The position numbers and the translations under genes are program-made. This document shows, one piece after another, positions 1 through 11,806 of a DNA stretch of 64,000 nt. Positions within the stretch are counted from its first letter, which is position 1; every line of letters starts with the position of its first letter. The notes beneath the pieces are model-generated. The model saw only the letters and a list, made by a program, of their open reading frames with translations, did no database searches and had not been told where the DNA came from. This DNA comes from Polytrichum commune (Eukaryota > Streptophyta > Polytrichopsida > Polytrichales > Polytrichaceae), in contig OX485806.1 of assembly GCA_950295325.1 (NCBI GenBank), forward strand, positions 45,565,169-45,629,168. Reading direction: 5' to 3'.

Positions 1-141
1 CTTCCAATGTAGCAACAACAACAAAAACAACAACACAACGAAGAACACCTGCACTGCATGAAGAAACACAAGCCTATGATAGAAAGTGTGCATTTAAATT
101 CCAAATGAACAATGGTTCATTATATACAAGTGAGCTCGACC

Positions 142-333
142 ATGAGCTTGACTAACCTACCTAGGAGACTGTTTCTACTTATGAGCTTGACTAACCTACC
201 TAGGAGACTGTTTCTACTTATGAGCTTGACTAACCTACCTAGAAGACTGTTTCTACTTATGAGCTTGACTAACCTACCTAGAAGATTGTTTCTACTTATG
301 AGCTTGACTAACTAATCTAGAAGATTGTTCCTA
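142..333. repeat. 39-bp minisatellite, about 4.8 copies
   Basis: A 39-bp unit starting ATGAGCTTGACTAACC repeats head to tail from 142, 181, 220 and 259, with a degenerate last copy from 298. Neighbouring copies differ by one or two bases. Because 39 is a multiple of three, one plus-strand frame stays open and would read as a 13-residue repeat (MSLTNLPRRLFLL). There is no other sign of coding, so the open frame is probably a by-product of the period. Confidence 0.9.
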
Positions 334-828
334 ATTGAATGCCCACTTAGGATGAGCGGCTAACACTTATGATCTTACTAGATTCTCCTATGCGACTATT
401 GACTATAGAAACAGTGAAGACCGTGCCACATATCTTGAGATTTCTACATTGCAAACCAATTGAACTAATTTAGCTTAAGTCGACACTACTCTGTACCAGC
501 TCAGCTAAACCGTAGAACTTAACATCCTAAATTACTTCACACAAGCTGAAACCCTCAAAGACACATAGGTGAACACATGTGACGGAAGGTGGGGTGCATA
601 GAGGCCAAGAAGTCTTGGCAGCGCCATCAAAGACAACACCTTTGAGTGCCGTGTATAGACAGCACCGTTCAGGGTTGGTGCACAGAGGCGGCTCATGACC
701 CTTTGAATAACATTGCATTTATCACAGGGGTGGCTCATGACCCTTTTGGCTACTACAATATGTCCATCCAACCATCACATACAATCCATCCATATTTGAT
801 ATTATCACATTTACACTACGGATTTTGG

Positions 829-964
829 AAAAAAATAGTGACATTAACAAGGGTGATAGGGATAATAACGAGGGAGTTTTACACTAAGAAAATCGGTTTC
901 AAACTTTTAGGTGACAGTATCAAGGTGTCCCATTAACAAGGGTGACATTATCAAGGTTAGACTG
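829..964 (-). mobile_element. Terminus of a pogo/Emigrant-like DNA transposon
   Basis: Read on the minus strand this segment begins TA|CAGTCTAACC. It then carries degenerate subterminal repeats: the motif TTAACAAGGGTGA occurs near 844 and 933 on the plus strand. A CAGT(A/C)(A/T)AACC start next to TA is typical of plant pogo-type elements such as Emigrant and Lemi1, which duplicate TA on insertion. The same terminus appears in opposite orientation at 3260. No matching far end was found, so this is probably a fragment. Confidence 0.4.
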
Positions 965-3259
965 TAGTAGATGTTTCATTGCTCCTCTTCATTTTGGTGC
1001 TCATAGGAACAGCTTAGTCGTGCGTGAACTTTGGATTTACGTGCTCATGAAAGGGTCATATTGGTCCCCTCAATTATGGCTTGACTATTCAGTCTAGAAT
1101 GGTTATTACAGGTTGTACACACGGTCCAATCTCTGCTAATCACACTCCTTGTTTATGTCCGTGTTTGGAGCCACACCAAACCACATGTTACTCAAATATA
1201 GGAATCTAACAACCAAATATAACCAGAAATTGGTTGTCTACCCTTTACATCTAATAATACCACTATCTTGACCCAAGCGCAGACAATATAATTGCCAATT
1301 ATATTGTCCTTGAACAAATTAAGAATCCGTATTGTGAGTAAATCCAACTTAAATCCAACTTAAATCATGGCTGCACCATGTAGTTAGGAGAATTAGCTAA
1401 CAATGTGAGTTGGTGAAATCAAGCCATGTAGAGGTCTCTCTATTCCAACACAAAATAATGATTTTCCCCTCAAAACTTGCCATGTGTCATGCTCACATTT
1501 GCCATGACCCTCTTGTATCCCACATACAAACTTCATTCTGGCACATTTGAAGTTGAAGTTTGGAGCCTCTATGTCAACTCACATGCAAGTGAATTTGTCA
1601 CACGGTCACACATCCCACTTACCACTAACCAAAGGTTGTACAATTTAAGAGAGGAATGATGGTTCACCGACCATAGTTTTGCTCAACTTGCCCAAGTTTT
1701 CAGTATGACACTAATTATGATAATTATGTGGCCCACACCATTTGTGTTTCATTATCATTAAAACATACTTACAACTAAACAATATTAGGCTATCTGATTT
1801 GAACCTTGAAATTGATATATTAATAATATTCTATCATCTAAAGTACATGCTAATTTGGGGTGACGCACGAATTAGTGTGGTGCAACTCTTAGCAGAATTG
1901 AAAAGAGATGGGGGAAATGAAAGGTGGGCATTCAAGACAAAAATTTGAACTACCCATTTGTAAAAGTTACATAGCATTGGGGGGATTGACAAGTTAAGAT
2001 TTCTTCACAAAAGCAAGGTCCCAAAAGTTACGAGACTATCTCTCACATAGGTTAGCCACCTCGTATGTTAGCTAACTCTCTGAATTGGGCAATGCAGGCA
2101 CGATATAACTGATTTGAGTGGTTACTGCCTCTAACCAGAGCCTTAACCGGGATGTGAAACTGGACCCTAAATTGGTCAGCCTTTGGTAGTGGTAACCATG
2201 ATGTGCGGTTGTGCAATTGGTTATCTCACATGTGAGTTAACATAGAGGGCTCCGTATGCCGGAATGTAGTTTCCACGTGAGATACAAATGGGTTGTGGCG
2301 AATTTGAGCATGACACGTGGCACATATAAAGGGAGAAATAATTATTTTGTGTTGGAAGAGAGAACCCATACGGTTGTTGATGTCACTAACTCATTCTGTT
2401 AGCTAATTCTATTAACTAGGTGGTGCAGTTGGATCGTAATACAGGTAATCCATGGTGCATAAGTAACATGACCCATGTGAATTCCAAAGTTCGTGTGTTA
2501 TTAGAATTTTGAAACATTTAATGGGAACCTTGGGGAACATTGAGGGAACATTGTGAGCATTGGGGAACCTTGACAGACATTGTGAGCATATTGCTTAAAT
2601 ATAAATATTCTTTCATACTTATGTATGCAAACTATGTATACAATACGAGAATGTACACTGGAATAGGTCATTTCAAAAATGGACCTCCATAGTGTGAGAA
2701 TTGAGGCCAAAATGTCATATTACTGACAACCCGACATTCGGATAATACATTCCCTTATTCGGATGATACATTACTTTCTTGTGCGACCACTAAAGAGGGA
2801 GTAAACTCTCATGCTTTGAAACCGGTTTAAACTATTTGTGCCCTATTATAAAGCCACCCTGGTACACCGCATTTGATCAAAGCTATGTAAAATCATAATA
2901 CGGAGAGGTTCTAAACAATAAACTATTAGAGCAATGCGTAGCTCCAAATAGTAAGTGACACTAATGCCATAAATAGTGTAGATCAATTCGGGGGCTCTGA
3001 CCCTTGTTTAAGGAGCACTTTAGTTCTAAATAGTAACATTCACGCTCTACAATAATGCTCAACATTTTCACCTTCACCTCCCGAGTTCACCCTATCCATT
3101 GGTAGGTGTTGTCAACATTCACCCATCTAGTCATAGGGGGATGCGTAAATTATATATTTATTGTGTTGGTTTACATTGAAGAGTCAGCTTGTGAAGCCAC
3201 CCACACATAATGTCCCTGTGGTCCACGTCCCAATAAATTTATGCATGCAAATAGTACTA

Positions 3260-3335
3260 CAGTCTAACCTCGTTAGTACGACGCTTGTTTATACGACACC
3301 CTCGATATAACGACACATTTTTGCGGGACCCTAAA
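3260..3335 (+). mobile_element. Second pogo-like terminus, opposite orientation
   Basis: The segment starts with CAGTCTAACC directly after TA, as does the minus strand at 964. It continues with three spaced variants of TATACGACA. The opposite end is not visible. The family assignment rests on the terminal sequence and the TA neighbour only. The two ends face each other across about 2.3 kb and could bound one element, but the intervening DNA shows no transposase. Confidence 0.35.
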
Positions 3336-4351
3336 CCCTTAACCTTGACAATTCCGTAGTTTACAATCTCTCATGAGCAAGGCAATTAACATTGGTGACA
3401 CTAAATATCATATTTAGTGTAAGTACTCCCAACTTCTGAATTTGGGCTCACCTAGCAACCTCTTCCTCCATGATAAAACCGGGTCTTCAATCATTTGGTG
3501 TCCGAAACGTGTAAGTTAAAGATTTTTTAGTGGACGCATGGAAATATGCCAGCATGTGTCCAACGGCCCCCCACATTCTAGCGGTCCCCAAGAATGTGGT
3601 TGGATGGTGGCTTGTGCTTAACTACATACAAACCCCACTGACCCGCTATTTTATGAAATCTAGTGGATGAGCGGCCTACATGGAAACTCACCCTAAGCTT
3701 AATGGTCCTAGAACTTGAAGGTCCTTGTGTAGAGCGAGCATGTAGAATATGTATAGGGTCTATTCTCTTGGTGATTGGTATGCCCAATTTAACACCATGC
3801 CTCAAGATTGCTATTTGATGTGTTACCATGAGGCACTCTTAAATTGGCCACTTCGCACTTTATGCAAGCAATTAACTATTACAGTTGCGTAACCAATTGT
3901 TGAATGACCCATTGTTATCCTAGGCAGATGGGTCTTTAAATTGTTATTTTTTGCAACTACCCTACTTCTTGTAAGATATGAAACACACTATGAAACTTGA
4001 GCTCAAGATGGTTAGCAACTAAATTGAGGTTGCAGCAACCCTTCTTATGATTTATGGAGCTCATATGAATATCTTCACGCAAAGTTGAGTTTAATTCCAC
4101 TTACGATAATTGTCAAAATTAAGTATAAGAGCTACCAAAAAGTCAAGTAACCACAAACGCGAACTGGCCAAGCAGTAACCATATGACCAAGCTCTATTCA
4201 TTGATATCCTTGGTAAGTTCATTTCATGGTAAGTATGATTCCTTTCAATGTACGTAGATTTAGAATCGCTTGAGCATATAATATTTTATTATTAAGAGGA
4301 CAATTGCCAGGCATAATAATGAAAGAGTTTTTTATTTAAAGGACATGGCAT

Positions 4352-4398
<47 letters not shown>
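4352..4398. repeat. Compound (GT)n(GA)n microsatellite
   Basis: A run of about eight GT units passes directly into about fifteen GA units. It lies in non-coding DNA. Confidence 0.95.
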
Positions 4399-4399
<1 letters not shown>

Positions 4400-5016
4400 C
4401 TGATTTGGCTACAATGGGTGGCTTGAGAATTTGTGCAATATTTTTTATTGATGGAGTAGAGAAATGCAAGGTGTTTTGTAATTATCTTCCATGTAAATAA
4501 TTGGCTACATTTTCTCAAAGCTCCACGTGAGGCAAACCCCCTACGTGTACAATAGAGTCTCCCTAACTTGAGCATCAAAATATCCTACATTGTATACCAG
4601 TGCACACAAAATGGTTAAGTTAGTGACACCTAAAAGTGATCCCCAATGACGTGAAACATGACCTATTTGGCCAATGATTGCATCCGGCTTAACATTGCAC
4701 CTTTTTCAGGCCACCACTTTTATAATGAGCCATTTATAATTGTGTGTTTCATGTCCTAGGAGAACATATTATTAATCAACATAAATCCTTGGTTGGGTGG
4801 GCCACAAAATCTTTAGAATATAATCAAAACATCTTAAATTTTTTTACACTCCATGCTATAATGTCATCTTCATAATGTAAGAAGACCCTTACTCAATAAA
4901 GCAAGGTTATGAAAGGAGGCATAACACCTTATGTTGGGTTATGGATAACCATCGTCAACATAAGATTAATGGGCTTATATTCATGCTAGTACCTAGATAC
5001 GGGCATTACTTTTATT

Positions 5017-5046
5017 TTATTTTATTTTTTCTTTTCTTTTCTTTTC
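5017..5046. repeat. (TTTTA)n / (CTTTT)n microsatellite
   Basis: TTTTA pentamers are followed by CTTTT pentamers in AT-rich non-coding DNA. Confidence 0.8.
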
Positions 5047-6732
5047 TAAGTTTATGAAGTGAGGTAGTTGGAGAAAGTAACCATGTAAGACCCATCTACC
5101 CTACTTATATCCATTTTCCTCATCATGCGTGGCCATCATCCACAAGGTCCAAGGCCATGTAATGGGTTTAAAATTTGTATACCTAATGGTATATGTGGGG
5201 TGGGGTTAGGTCAGGTATGGTAAAGATTTTAGAACGACATTTCCCTTTCATTGTCCCTTGACATTTGTAGCGAGAAAACTTCTTTTGCCTCTCTCATTAC
5301 AAAGCCCATTGGACCATGACAATAGTAGATAATGTAGGCCTGAAAATAGACCTTTTGGGAACCTCAAGTTCCATGGTCACTCTTACAAATTCTTTCTCCT
5401 TCTCAACGTAAACCAAAGTGGCCCCAGGTCAAGTTCAACGGCAATCTCATATTTTAGAGGAGCAAGGGACGGCCTCATGGTCCATGATGTAAACGGCCCC
5501 TAACAAGATGTTATAGCAATTAAGTTACATGATCCCCATCATGTGGCAGGAGAATCTAATAAGCTTGAATGCCCCATAGATTCTATTCGGTTCGGGAACC
5601 AGGGTTCCTTCCTGCCACTGGACAGTGTCCATGACCATTTGTGGGCATGAGGTAGGTTCGTGGGTGCTATTTGGTTCGCTTTTCATGGTCTCCAACGTCT
5701 ACCATTAGATTTAGACAATAAACAAACCTCATGTTGTGTCAGAATATCTACGATGAAACATATGGAAAAAATGGGATTGGAAATCGGACAACCGTCTTAT
5801 TTAGTTATTCCTGTTGGAAGTGCAAGTTTGTTGATTTCTTAACCACATATCCAATCCTCCCAATTGTGATCGCTATTGAGTATAGTGTAGTTATTCACAC
5901 ATGGAAGACGTAGTCCAATCTCTTTTGGACATGTGTCTTTATGATATTTTTGGTATTTGATATTCACTGAACCACATACCAATGAAACATGGGAGTCCGA
6001 TCAAGAAAATGAGCCACTTAAGACCCATCTACCTGAATGGGTCAAAATCCTAGTGTCAGGGTAAATTTTAAATTCAATATATTTCAGTCTTTCCGGAGTC
6101 TTCCTCAAAAAAAATTATTCTTTTTAGAAACCAACGTTCGCTCGTTGATAAATTGTATGTATCTAGCATGATGTTTCCCAAAGTGTTGGTGAAGTCTCCA
6201 ACATCCAAGTGTTAGCATCCACGTGTTGTCTAAGTAACTCGCCGTAGTCCAAGTGTATTTGTTAGGAGATGGGTACACCTTACCTTATTTACCTGCTCCT
6301 TAGCCCTTGCCCAAACTCCATGGAATTGAGTCCCTAACACAAGACCCGACACTAAACCTACAATTCACTCTGATTTAGCCGCGGCCATTTGAAGGCTACA
6401 TGGTGGCTGGCAACCACCACGATGGAAAAACAAAGTGTACATTCATGATGCACACGTAACCACTGAGCATATTTGGGCATAACGTGATACGCTCAATAAA
6501 ATGTTGCAGCAAAGCGTAACTCCCAACAGTAACTCCCAAGTACTTAGACAAGACAGTGTAGTTTGTGATGTTATCCGTCACATTGAAGGGCATGAAAATA
6601 CCCGTATAATAGAAGGTGGACCCAACGTTGTAATTAAGATCCACTGCTTAGGATGGACCATTACATATGGTGCACTCTTTATTTACAAGACATTGACCAT
6701 TTCAAATGCTTATGCGTATCTTATGCTCATAG

Positions 6733-6982
6733 GATATGGAATCCACAAGTAACATGGTACCGATAAATTTGGTAATCATGGTGGAACATGCCACAATGGT
6801 AATAACTCGGGGCGTGTGAGAGTTGCAATCCATGAGAGCGAGGTTGACTACGTCGTGTAGATAGGATGCCATCATTAGCCAACGAAGTCCACATAGGGTC
6901 CATTTTTTTAATGCTTTGAAACCGGGCGGCAACGACAACTACCTACCCACACCATACATTGTCCTTCAATGTCCTTTGCCCC
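6733..6982. repeat. Dispersed direct repeat, copy A
   Basis: This segment closely matches 11600-11806 in the same orientation, at roughly nine positions in ten over the alignable part. Copy A has about 43 extra bases starting near 6754 that copy B lacks. Neither copy encodes anything recognisable. Copy B lies just beyond the gypsy gag fossil, so the repeat may be a non-coding part of a transposable-element family. Confidence 0.75.
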
Positions 6983-8739
6983 GCATACAACAAGGTGTCA
7001 CATGCAAGCTAAGCTTCTACGAAGTCTATGAAACACAACCGCTATAACAGTAAGACGTGAGTTCGGGCGGGAGCAGGAGTTTCTGTTTGTATTGTTCATA
7101 CAGTTAAGCCATGGCTTCCATGGATGTGTTGGTAGCAATGCCTCACAAGGCCCATGAGAGTTTGATGCCGAATCACTAGTACTGTGAGAGCCTCCCAAAT
7201 TGTGTGGTGATCGCCAATATTTGGCCACTCCTGGTTGCACCCATTCGGACGATGAGTGCAAGCAACCTTCGGAGTAGTGATTGCCTCGATGTTCTGTTCA
7301 AGTTGAGATCGCTGAACACTGAGTGGAAATGGCTCGTAGACACATCCGCAGAGTGGGCCGCCTTCCGAGTAGCAAGATGCGATAGCAATGGCCTTGCGAT
7401 GCGGGGGGCCTCTACGGGATTCGCACTTTGTCATGCACTTCAAGAGTATAACAATGCTTTCTCATTGCTAACTTGTGAGCCCGAAATGGTGCCCACATGT
7501 GTTGTTAACCTTTAAAAAGTTGTTAGAAATTGATTTTGAACTTATGATCACTATTCAAAACATAAAAAGATTGCAGGCTGTGGGTTTGGGGTTGTATTGA
7601 GTTAGTAGTAGCGGTGTGGTTTTGTATTTGGGTTTTAGGATGATGAAGAGTTGTATTGTGATATTAGTGTTTTTGATATGTGAAGTGTTGAGGGTTTAGG
7701 TTGAGAATAGCTAAATACTTTTTAGGATTAGGGGTGAAAGCATTATTGAGCTGGTCTCTTGCTGACCAATAAGGGGAGGCAGTAGTGTCCGTTTAAGGGG
7801 TGGGGAACTATAACCTAGTAAAATCCGGGGGACAGGACCAGAAGTCGGTTGAGGTTGCCGAGAGGAGCTCTTTGGAGGTGTGGTGCTGGGGGACGGAGAG
7901 ACATCGGCTATGGGGGAGAGGCTAGGCGGCGGATTTTCAAGGAGGCCCAGGCAGAATGAGGGAGGGTGATGGCGAGGAGAGCCGACATCAGCTCCAAGGG
8001 AAGGCCGAAGGAGGGAGCTCAAGATGGCCAGGGGGGTGGCAGGAGAGTCACACGAACTGGAAACATGGGACGACTTAGGAAGAGGGACACCAACCTGCAA
8101 TCCTCAAAGGGGAGGAGCTATAATCAGGAGTGTAGCTGGGCAAGGGAACGAATCAGAGGTGTGATTGAGAAATCTGAAGAGGGTGGAAAGGCCATTCGAA
8201 GCTTGCCCACATTTTGAATTGCGACTCTGGTGGTGGAATATAAGATGCACAGGGGGTAGTAAGGAAGGGGAAAAGACGGCATTGTTTGAATTGGTTTAGA
8301 TTTTGAGCTCATGGGTTGTCACATGAAGCCTGGTAGTTCAGAACGGGGTGGATTGCAACCGAACAGTATAGTAGCGAGCCAGGGAAGGGTGGCCGAGAGT
8401 CGGCAGCTAGCAGCTGCCAAATTCAACTGCTACCGATATCGGAGCTAGAGATTGACAGCAGGTTGTTGGGATTAAATCTATCGGGGACCCAGGGCTCATT
8501 CAAGCAGACTGGGGAGGGAGATCTCGGTGTTGCACCGATTTTCTACGCTAATGCTGGTTGCAGGGTGCGGGGATAAGCAAGGTGTGGGTTCGGCAGCGGC
8601 TGCCACAGTTGAGCAGAGGCCAGCAGCCTTCGTGAACCAGAGACCAACAACCTTTAGCCCAGCGGGCAGGGATTTTGCTAATTAGATGCTAAGTGGGATT
8701 AGTGGGGGTAGTTGATTAAGTGCAGTTACGAAGAGGCTC
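6983..8739. other. Non-coding stretch with purine-skewed block
   Basis: Open frames of 60-130 codons occur on both strands (for example 7096-7443 minus, 7204-7515 plus, 7711-8100 minus), but none has a recognisable motif. From about 7760 to 8300 the plus strand is strongly purine-rich, which makes the minus-strand translation serine- and proline-rich by composition alone. I treat these frames as chance. Confidence 0.6.
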
Positions 8740-8967
8740 GGGGGGGGGGGGGCACTCCCTTGTATATTTTGCGTACACTTGCGATAATGACCTATTAAAA
8801 TGGGGGCTATTTACCTATGAGAAAGGATTATAAGGGATGCTAATTTTTGAAATAATGGTAAATTGTTGTGATTATTTACACCCTATTGGTAATTATAAAT
8901 TCTTGGATGGTTGATTTTATGGTACCCTATATTACTTATATGTAATTTTTTTCCCCTGAGTGCCCCC
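8740..8967. mobile_element. G-tract-ended short element, copy 1
   Basis: A 228-bp segment begins with a run of 13 G followed by GCACTC and ends with GAGTGCCCCC, giving a 10-bp terminal inverted repeat (GGGGGCACTC). Internal blocks (TTGCGATAATGACC, ATGGGGGCTA and, on the minus strand, AGTAATATAGGGTA) recur in the elements at 9556 and 10403. No ORF is present. No clear target-site duplication could be read beside the homopolymer. Confidence 0.55.
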
Positions 8968-9555
8968 ATTCCTTAAAGTGTATGATACAGTAGAATTCTC
9001 GTTAGAAACACATGTACAGAGTAAGAGAAACAAACATTTACTAGGGTTTAGGGTTCAGGGTCACACTGAAGTCTGGGCAAAGCAAAACACTAAACAATAA
9101 CAACAAAAGATTGCAATTACATGTCATTAAGCAACACGAGCCAACGAATAAAAATTGTGTTGGATAACACAGTTAGAAACCTTGAGGTCTTAGGGAACAT
9201 GCCAGCCACATGTGTCTCAAAGTCACATTTACAAGGTTTGCAGAAGCCCTACAATTGATGCCTTGATCTTCCAATCCTACACATTGGAGGAAAATCCCAC
9301 GCCATGCAAGCAAAATCCACCTAAACTAGCTAGGATACCATTTACACATGTGGGAGATATGAGGGTACTCGAACTGAAATGACTACTACAGATTTCAAGG
9401 TATACTAATGATCATTCAGCCCTTTTTCCAAATTATATCTCCACATGTGTGAGATAGTACAAATTTAGCAAGTTTTATTTTTTATTTGAAATGAACTCAC
9501 TCAATGAGTTTGCATCTACCTCATCTAAGGTGTAGATTTTGCTAGTTGATTCCTT
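8968..9555. other. Spacer between G-tract elements
   Basis: AT-rich DNA with no open frame of note and no repeat I could identify. Confidence 0.6.
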
Positions 9556-9885
9556 GGGGGGGGGGGTAGTCATTGGTTGGAGTAGCAATATACGTGCGAA
9601 CAAATGATAGGGTATTTTAAAAACATGGGGGCTAAAAATTATAAATGGACTTAAGAGTAATATAGGGTATCAAAAATGGCACTGGACATCTTTAAAGTAC
9701 TATAGGGTATGGAATAATAGGTGATTTGGAATTATAAGTAATTCAAGCCATTTTTCTATTAACCCAAAGTAGAAATTTACATAATGATAGCATGTGAAAA
9801 AAAAAAGAATTGAAAGTAATACCCCCCTATAAAATAGTGGTTGTTCGCACCTATATCCTTAACTTTTTAACACACTGCCCCCCCC
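9556..9885. mobile_element. G-tract-ended short element, copy 2
   Basis: A 330-bp segment starts with 11 G and ends with 8 C. Inside the tracts a perfect 10-bp inverted repeat, GTGCGAACAA at 9594-9603 and TTGTTCGCAC at 9841-9850, marks it as a foldback or MITE-like unit. It shares ATGGGGGCTA and AGTAATATAGGGTA blocks with copy 1 and a TACGTGCGA block with copy 3. The superfamily is unknown. Confidence 0.55.
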
Positions 9886-10163
9886 GAGGTTGATTCATAC
9901 ACTAGAGACACAGTTGAGATAATAGCATCCACATCAACCCACACACAGTCACTCTCAACATACTTATATTTGTTGAGACCCGGCTGTTTTTTGAACCAAT
10001 GGAGGTAAGCCATAGCAGTTGGGAAGAGCGTTTCTCTATTTCCGTTCTTGACTGCACGTTTCATCAAGTCAATGGGTTGCCAACAATTGCCCCACTTAGT
10101 ACCAACCTTCACCCTTATCTTTTGAACCCTTCCTATATAGAACATGCCATATTTTGGTGGCAA
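9867..10163 (-). CDS. Orphan 98-codon ORF between G-tract elements, unknown
   Basis: The translation has normal protein-like complexity, including IGRVQKIRVKVGTKWGNC, a W-F-K-K-Q-P-G-L-N-K-Y stretch and VDVDAIISTVSLVYES near the end. That differs from the low-complexity shadows elsewhere in this region. I do not recognise the family. The nominal start is TTG, and an in-frame stop lies shortly upstream after a potential splice acceptor, so this may be one exon or a fragment carried by a mobile element. Its 3' end runs into the C-tract of copy 2 and its 5' end abuts copy 3. Function is unknown. Confidence 0.3.
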   Translation of the reverse strand: MPPKYGMFYIGRVQKIRVKVGTKWGNCWQPIDLMKRAVKNGNRETLFPTAMAYLHWFKKQPGLNKYKYVESDCVWVDVDAIISTVSLVYESTSGGAVC

Positions 10164-10402
10164 AGTATTTAATTTTTGAAACTATCGTTTTTTCTCCATG
10201 CTATTTTATATGTACCACTTAGGTAATTTAATCATATTTTGTCAAATGCTATATTACATATAATCATGTTTCACAATCCCAGAGCACCCTATACTACATC
10301 TAATAATTTTACAAATTTTACGCCAAATTTTTATACAAGACCCTATATTTTATCGCACGTAGTTCCTACGTTTTTCGCCAGTGCCCCCCCCCCCCCCCCC
10401 CC
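10164..10402 (-). mobile_element. G-tract-ended short element, copy 3
   Basis: On the minus strand the segment begins with 19 G (10384-10402), then GCACTGGCG and TACGTGCGATAAAATATAGGG, the last resembling the start of copy 2. The inner part is AT-rich with repeated ATATAGGGT-like blocks. The far end is placed only approximately, at the edge of the orphan ORF. Confidence 0.4.
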
Positions 10403-11599
10403 GAGGGAAGAGGTGGGGCTGGTGTGCCAAAGTGTGTCCAAGCAAGTTGAAACAAGCAGTAGAATAGATTAGGGTAGTTGGATTTATCATTGTGGATCAG
10501 GATGTGGATTTTGTGTTGACTTGGTGAATTATGAATGGGAAAGGACCCACAATAATAAGGGGTGTTTTTGAACACCTCAACTTATTCCATAAAACTTGAT
10601 GGGGTGTGATTCATCTCGGTGGCATGATTGGTTGGTGTGAGCACGGCTAAAGATTAAGGGAGTCCAAGTAAGTAAATGTGAGTGATAAACTTCCACCTGG
10701 ACTACGACGCTAAAGGTGGGAGTTTAGGCCTCACATAACTACACCTCAAAAATTGTCGGCAGTTATGGCACATCGCCCCCTGATTGCCCCATTCCCGGAC
10801 ATTTCCGATTGGTGGTTATCCGTGCTCAAGTCTTCTCTGGAGATCGCCAAAGATGGCATGTGGGAAACTGATGATGTCAGTGATGCATACATGTATATAC
10901 CACCAGAAGTGGGCGCCATCATCTCCAAAGAGAGGGTTTCAGTAGGACAGCATTTGCAAAATCGGCCATTCGTTACATGACACTGATATGTGCACAAAGG
11001 AAATATGCAATATTTTTTGCTTGACTGCCCTGCCAAATCCCTGGTTACTCCAATCCAAATAGATGTCGGATTGAGGACACACTTAGACATCTCTGCATCA
11101 GGGATGAGAAGCTTCAATTCAAACACATGTTCCATTTTAGGAAGCTCAAGAAGCAAAATTATGCTAAACCGTTAATACTGCATGACCACACATCCTTGGG
11201 TCCACATGATCACAAATTTTGTCCATTGCATTTTTTTGCCACATGACAATAACTGTGATATTCAATGTCACCAAAGTCTGAGTGTCAAGCTCAATATTGA
11301 CTGTAAGCCGCGGTATAGTGTCACCAACGCTAAATGTTAACCCGACACTATTTGTCACTCCTTGTAGAAATTTTGATTGAATATAGATTTACAGTGTTCC
11401 AATTAATGTCACTTATCAAGTGATTCAACACATCAATTTCAATCGTCCATGACAATATTCCATCACAAGTTGTTGACAACAGAAGGTAGGGATTTGGCCA
11501 ATGGAGAAACTCATCCATCATCCATGAAATTCTTTGTAAATTTACTCGATTGTCATCCAAAAAGTTATCATACTGACATGACATACCATATGACACTAA
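10403..11599. other. Non-coding stretch with one LTR-like motif
   Basis: Minus-strand frames of 82-136 codons (10746-11156, 11348-11596) have no motif I recognise. The only notable item is a short segment at about 10690-10737, listed separately, related to LTR-like ends at 17697 and 59841. Confidence 0.55.
10690..10737 (-). repeat. Diverged copy of a dispersed LTR-like end
   Basis: On the minus strand this reads TATGTGAGGCC, then CTCCCACC and TAGTCCAGGTGG. The order and spacing match the better-preserved copies starting at 17697 (plus) and 59841 (minus). Only the first ~50 bases align. Confidence 0.4.
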
Positions 11600-11806
11600 G
11601 ATATGGAATCCACAAGTAACAATGGTAATAACTCAGGGCGTGTGAGAGTTGCAATCCATGAGAGCGAGGTTGACTACGTCGTGTAGATAAGGTGCCATCA
11701 TAAGCCATCGAAGTCCACATAGGGCCCATTTTTTTATTGCTTTGAAACTGGGCGGCAACGATAACCACCTACCCACACCATACAATGTCATTTGTCGCCC
11801 CTTGTA
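11600..11806. repeat. Dispersed direct repeat, copy B
   Basis: This is the shorter partner of 6733-6982. It includes the same CGTGTGAGAGTTGCAATCC and GACTACGTCGTGTAGATA blocks but lacks the ~43-bp internal segment of copy A. It lies immediately beyond the coding end of the gypsy fossil. Confidence 0.75.

Larger units (their letters stand above)
1..6732. other. Gene-poor stretch with no supported gene
   Basis: I see no credible coding sequence here. Open frames are short, overlap on both strands and have no recognisable motif. The stretch holds a 39-bp minisatellite near the left edge, two pogo-like transposon ends and two simple repeats, all listed separately. A few GAGCA-type short inverted ends near 2.93-3.06 kb may be a decayed MITE but are too weak to call. 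The remainder looks like old, decayed intergenic DNA. Confidence 0.7.

Noticed and set aside
112-315. 67-codon ORF over the 39-bp repeat as a repeat-protein gene
   Set aside because: The frame is kept open by the period of the minisatellite. No start context, flanking coding sequence or other support.
142-333. CRISPR-like array
   Set aside because: Copies are contiguous with no unique spacers, and the DNA is eukaryotic.
5585-5610. Possible tRNA T-loop (GGTTCGGGAACC)
   Set aside because: No matching acceptor stem, anticodon arm or D-loop around it.
7711-8217. Serine/proline-rich minus ORF and overlapping charged plus ORF
   Set aside because: The strand is strongly purine-skewed, which produces such frames by composition alone.
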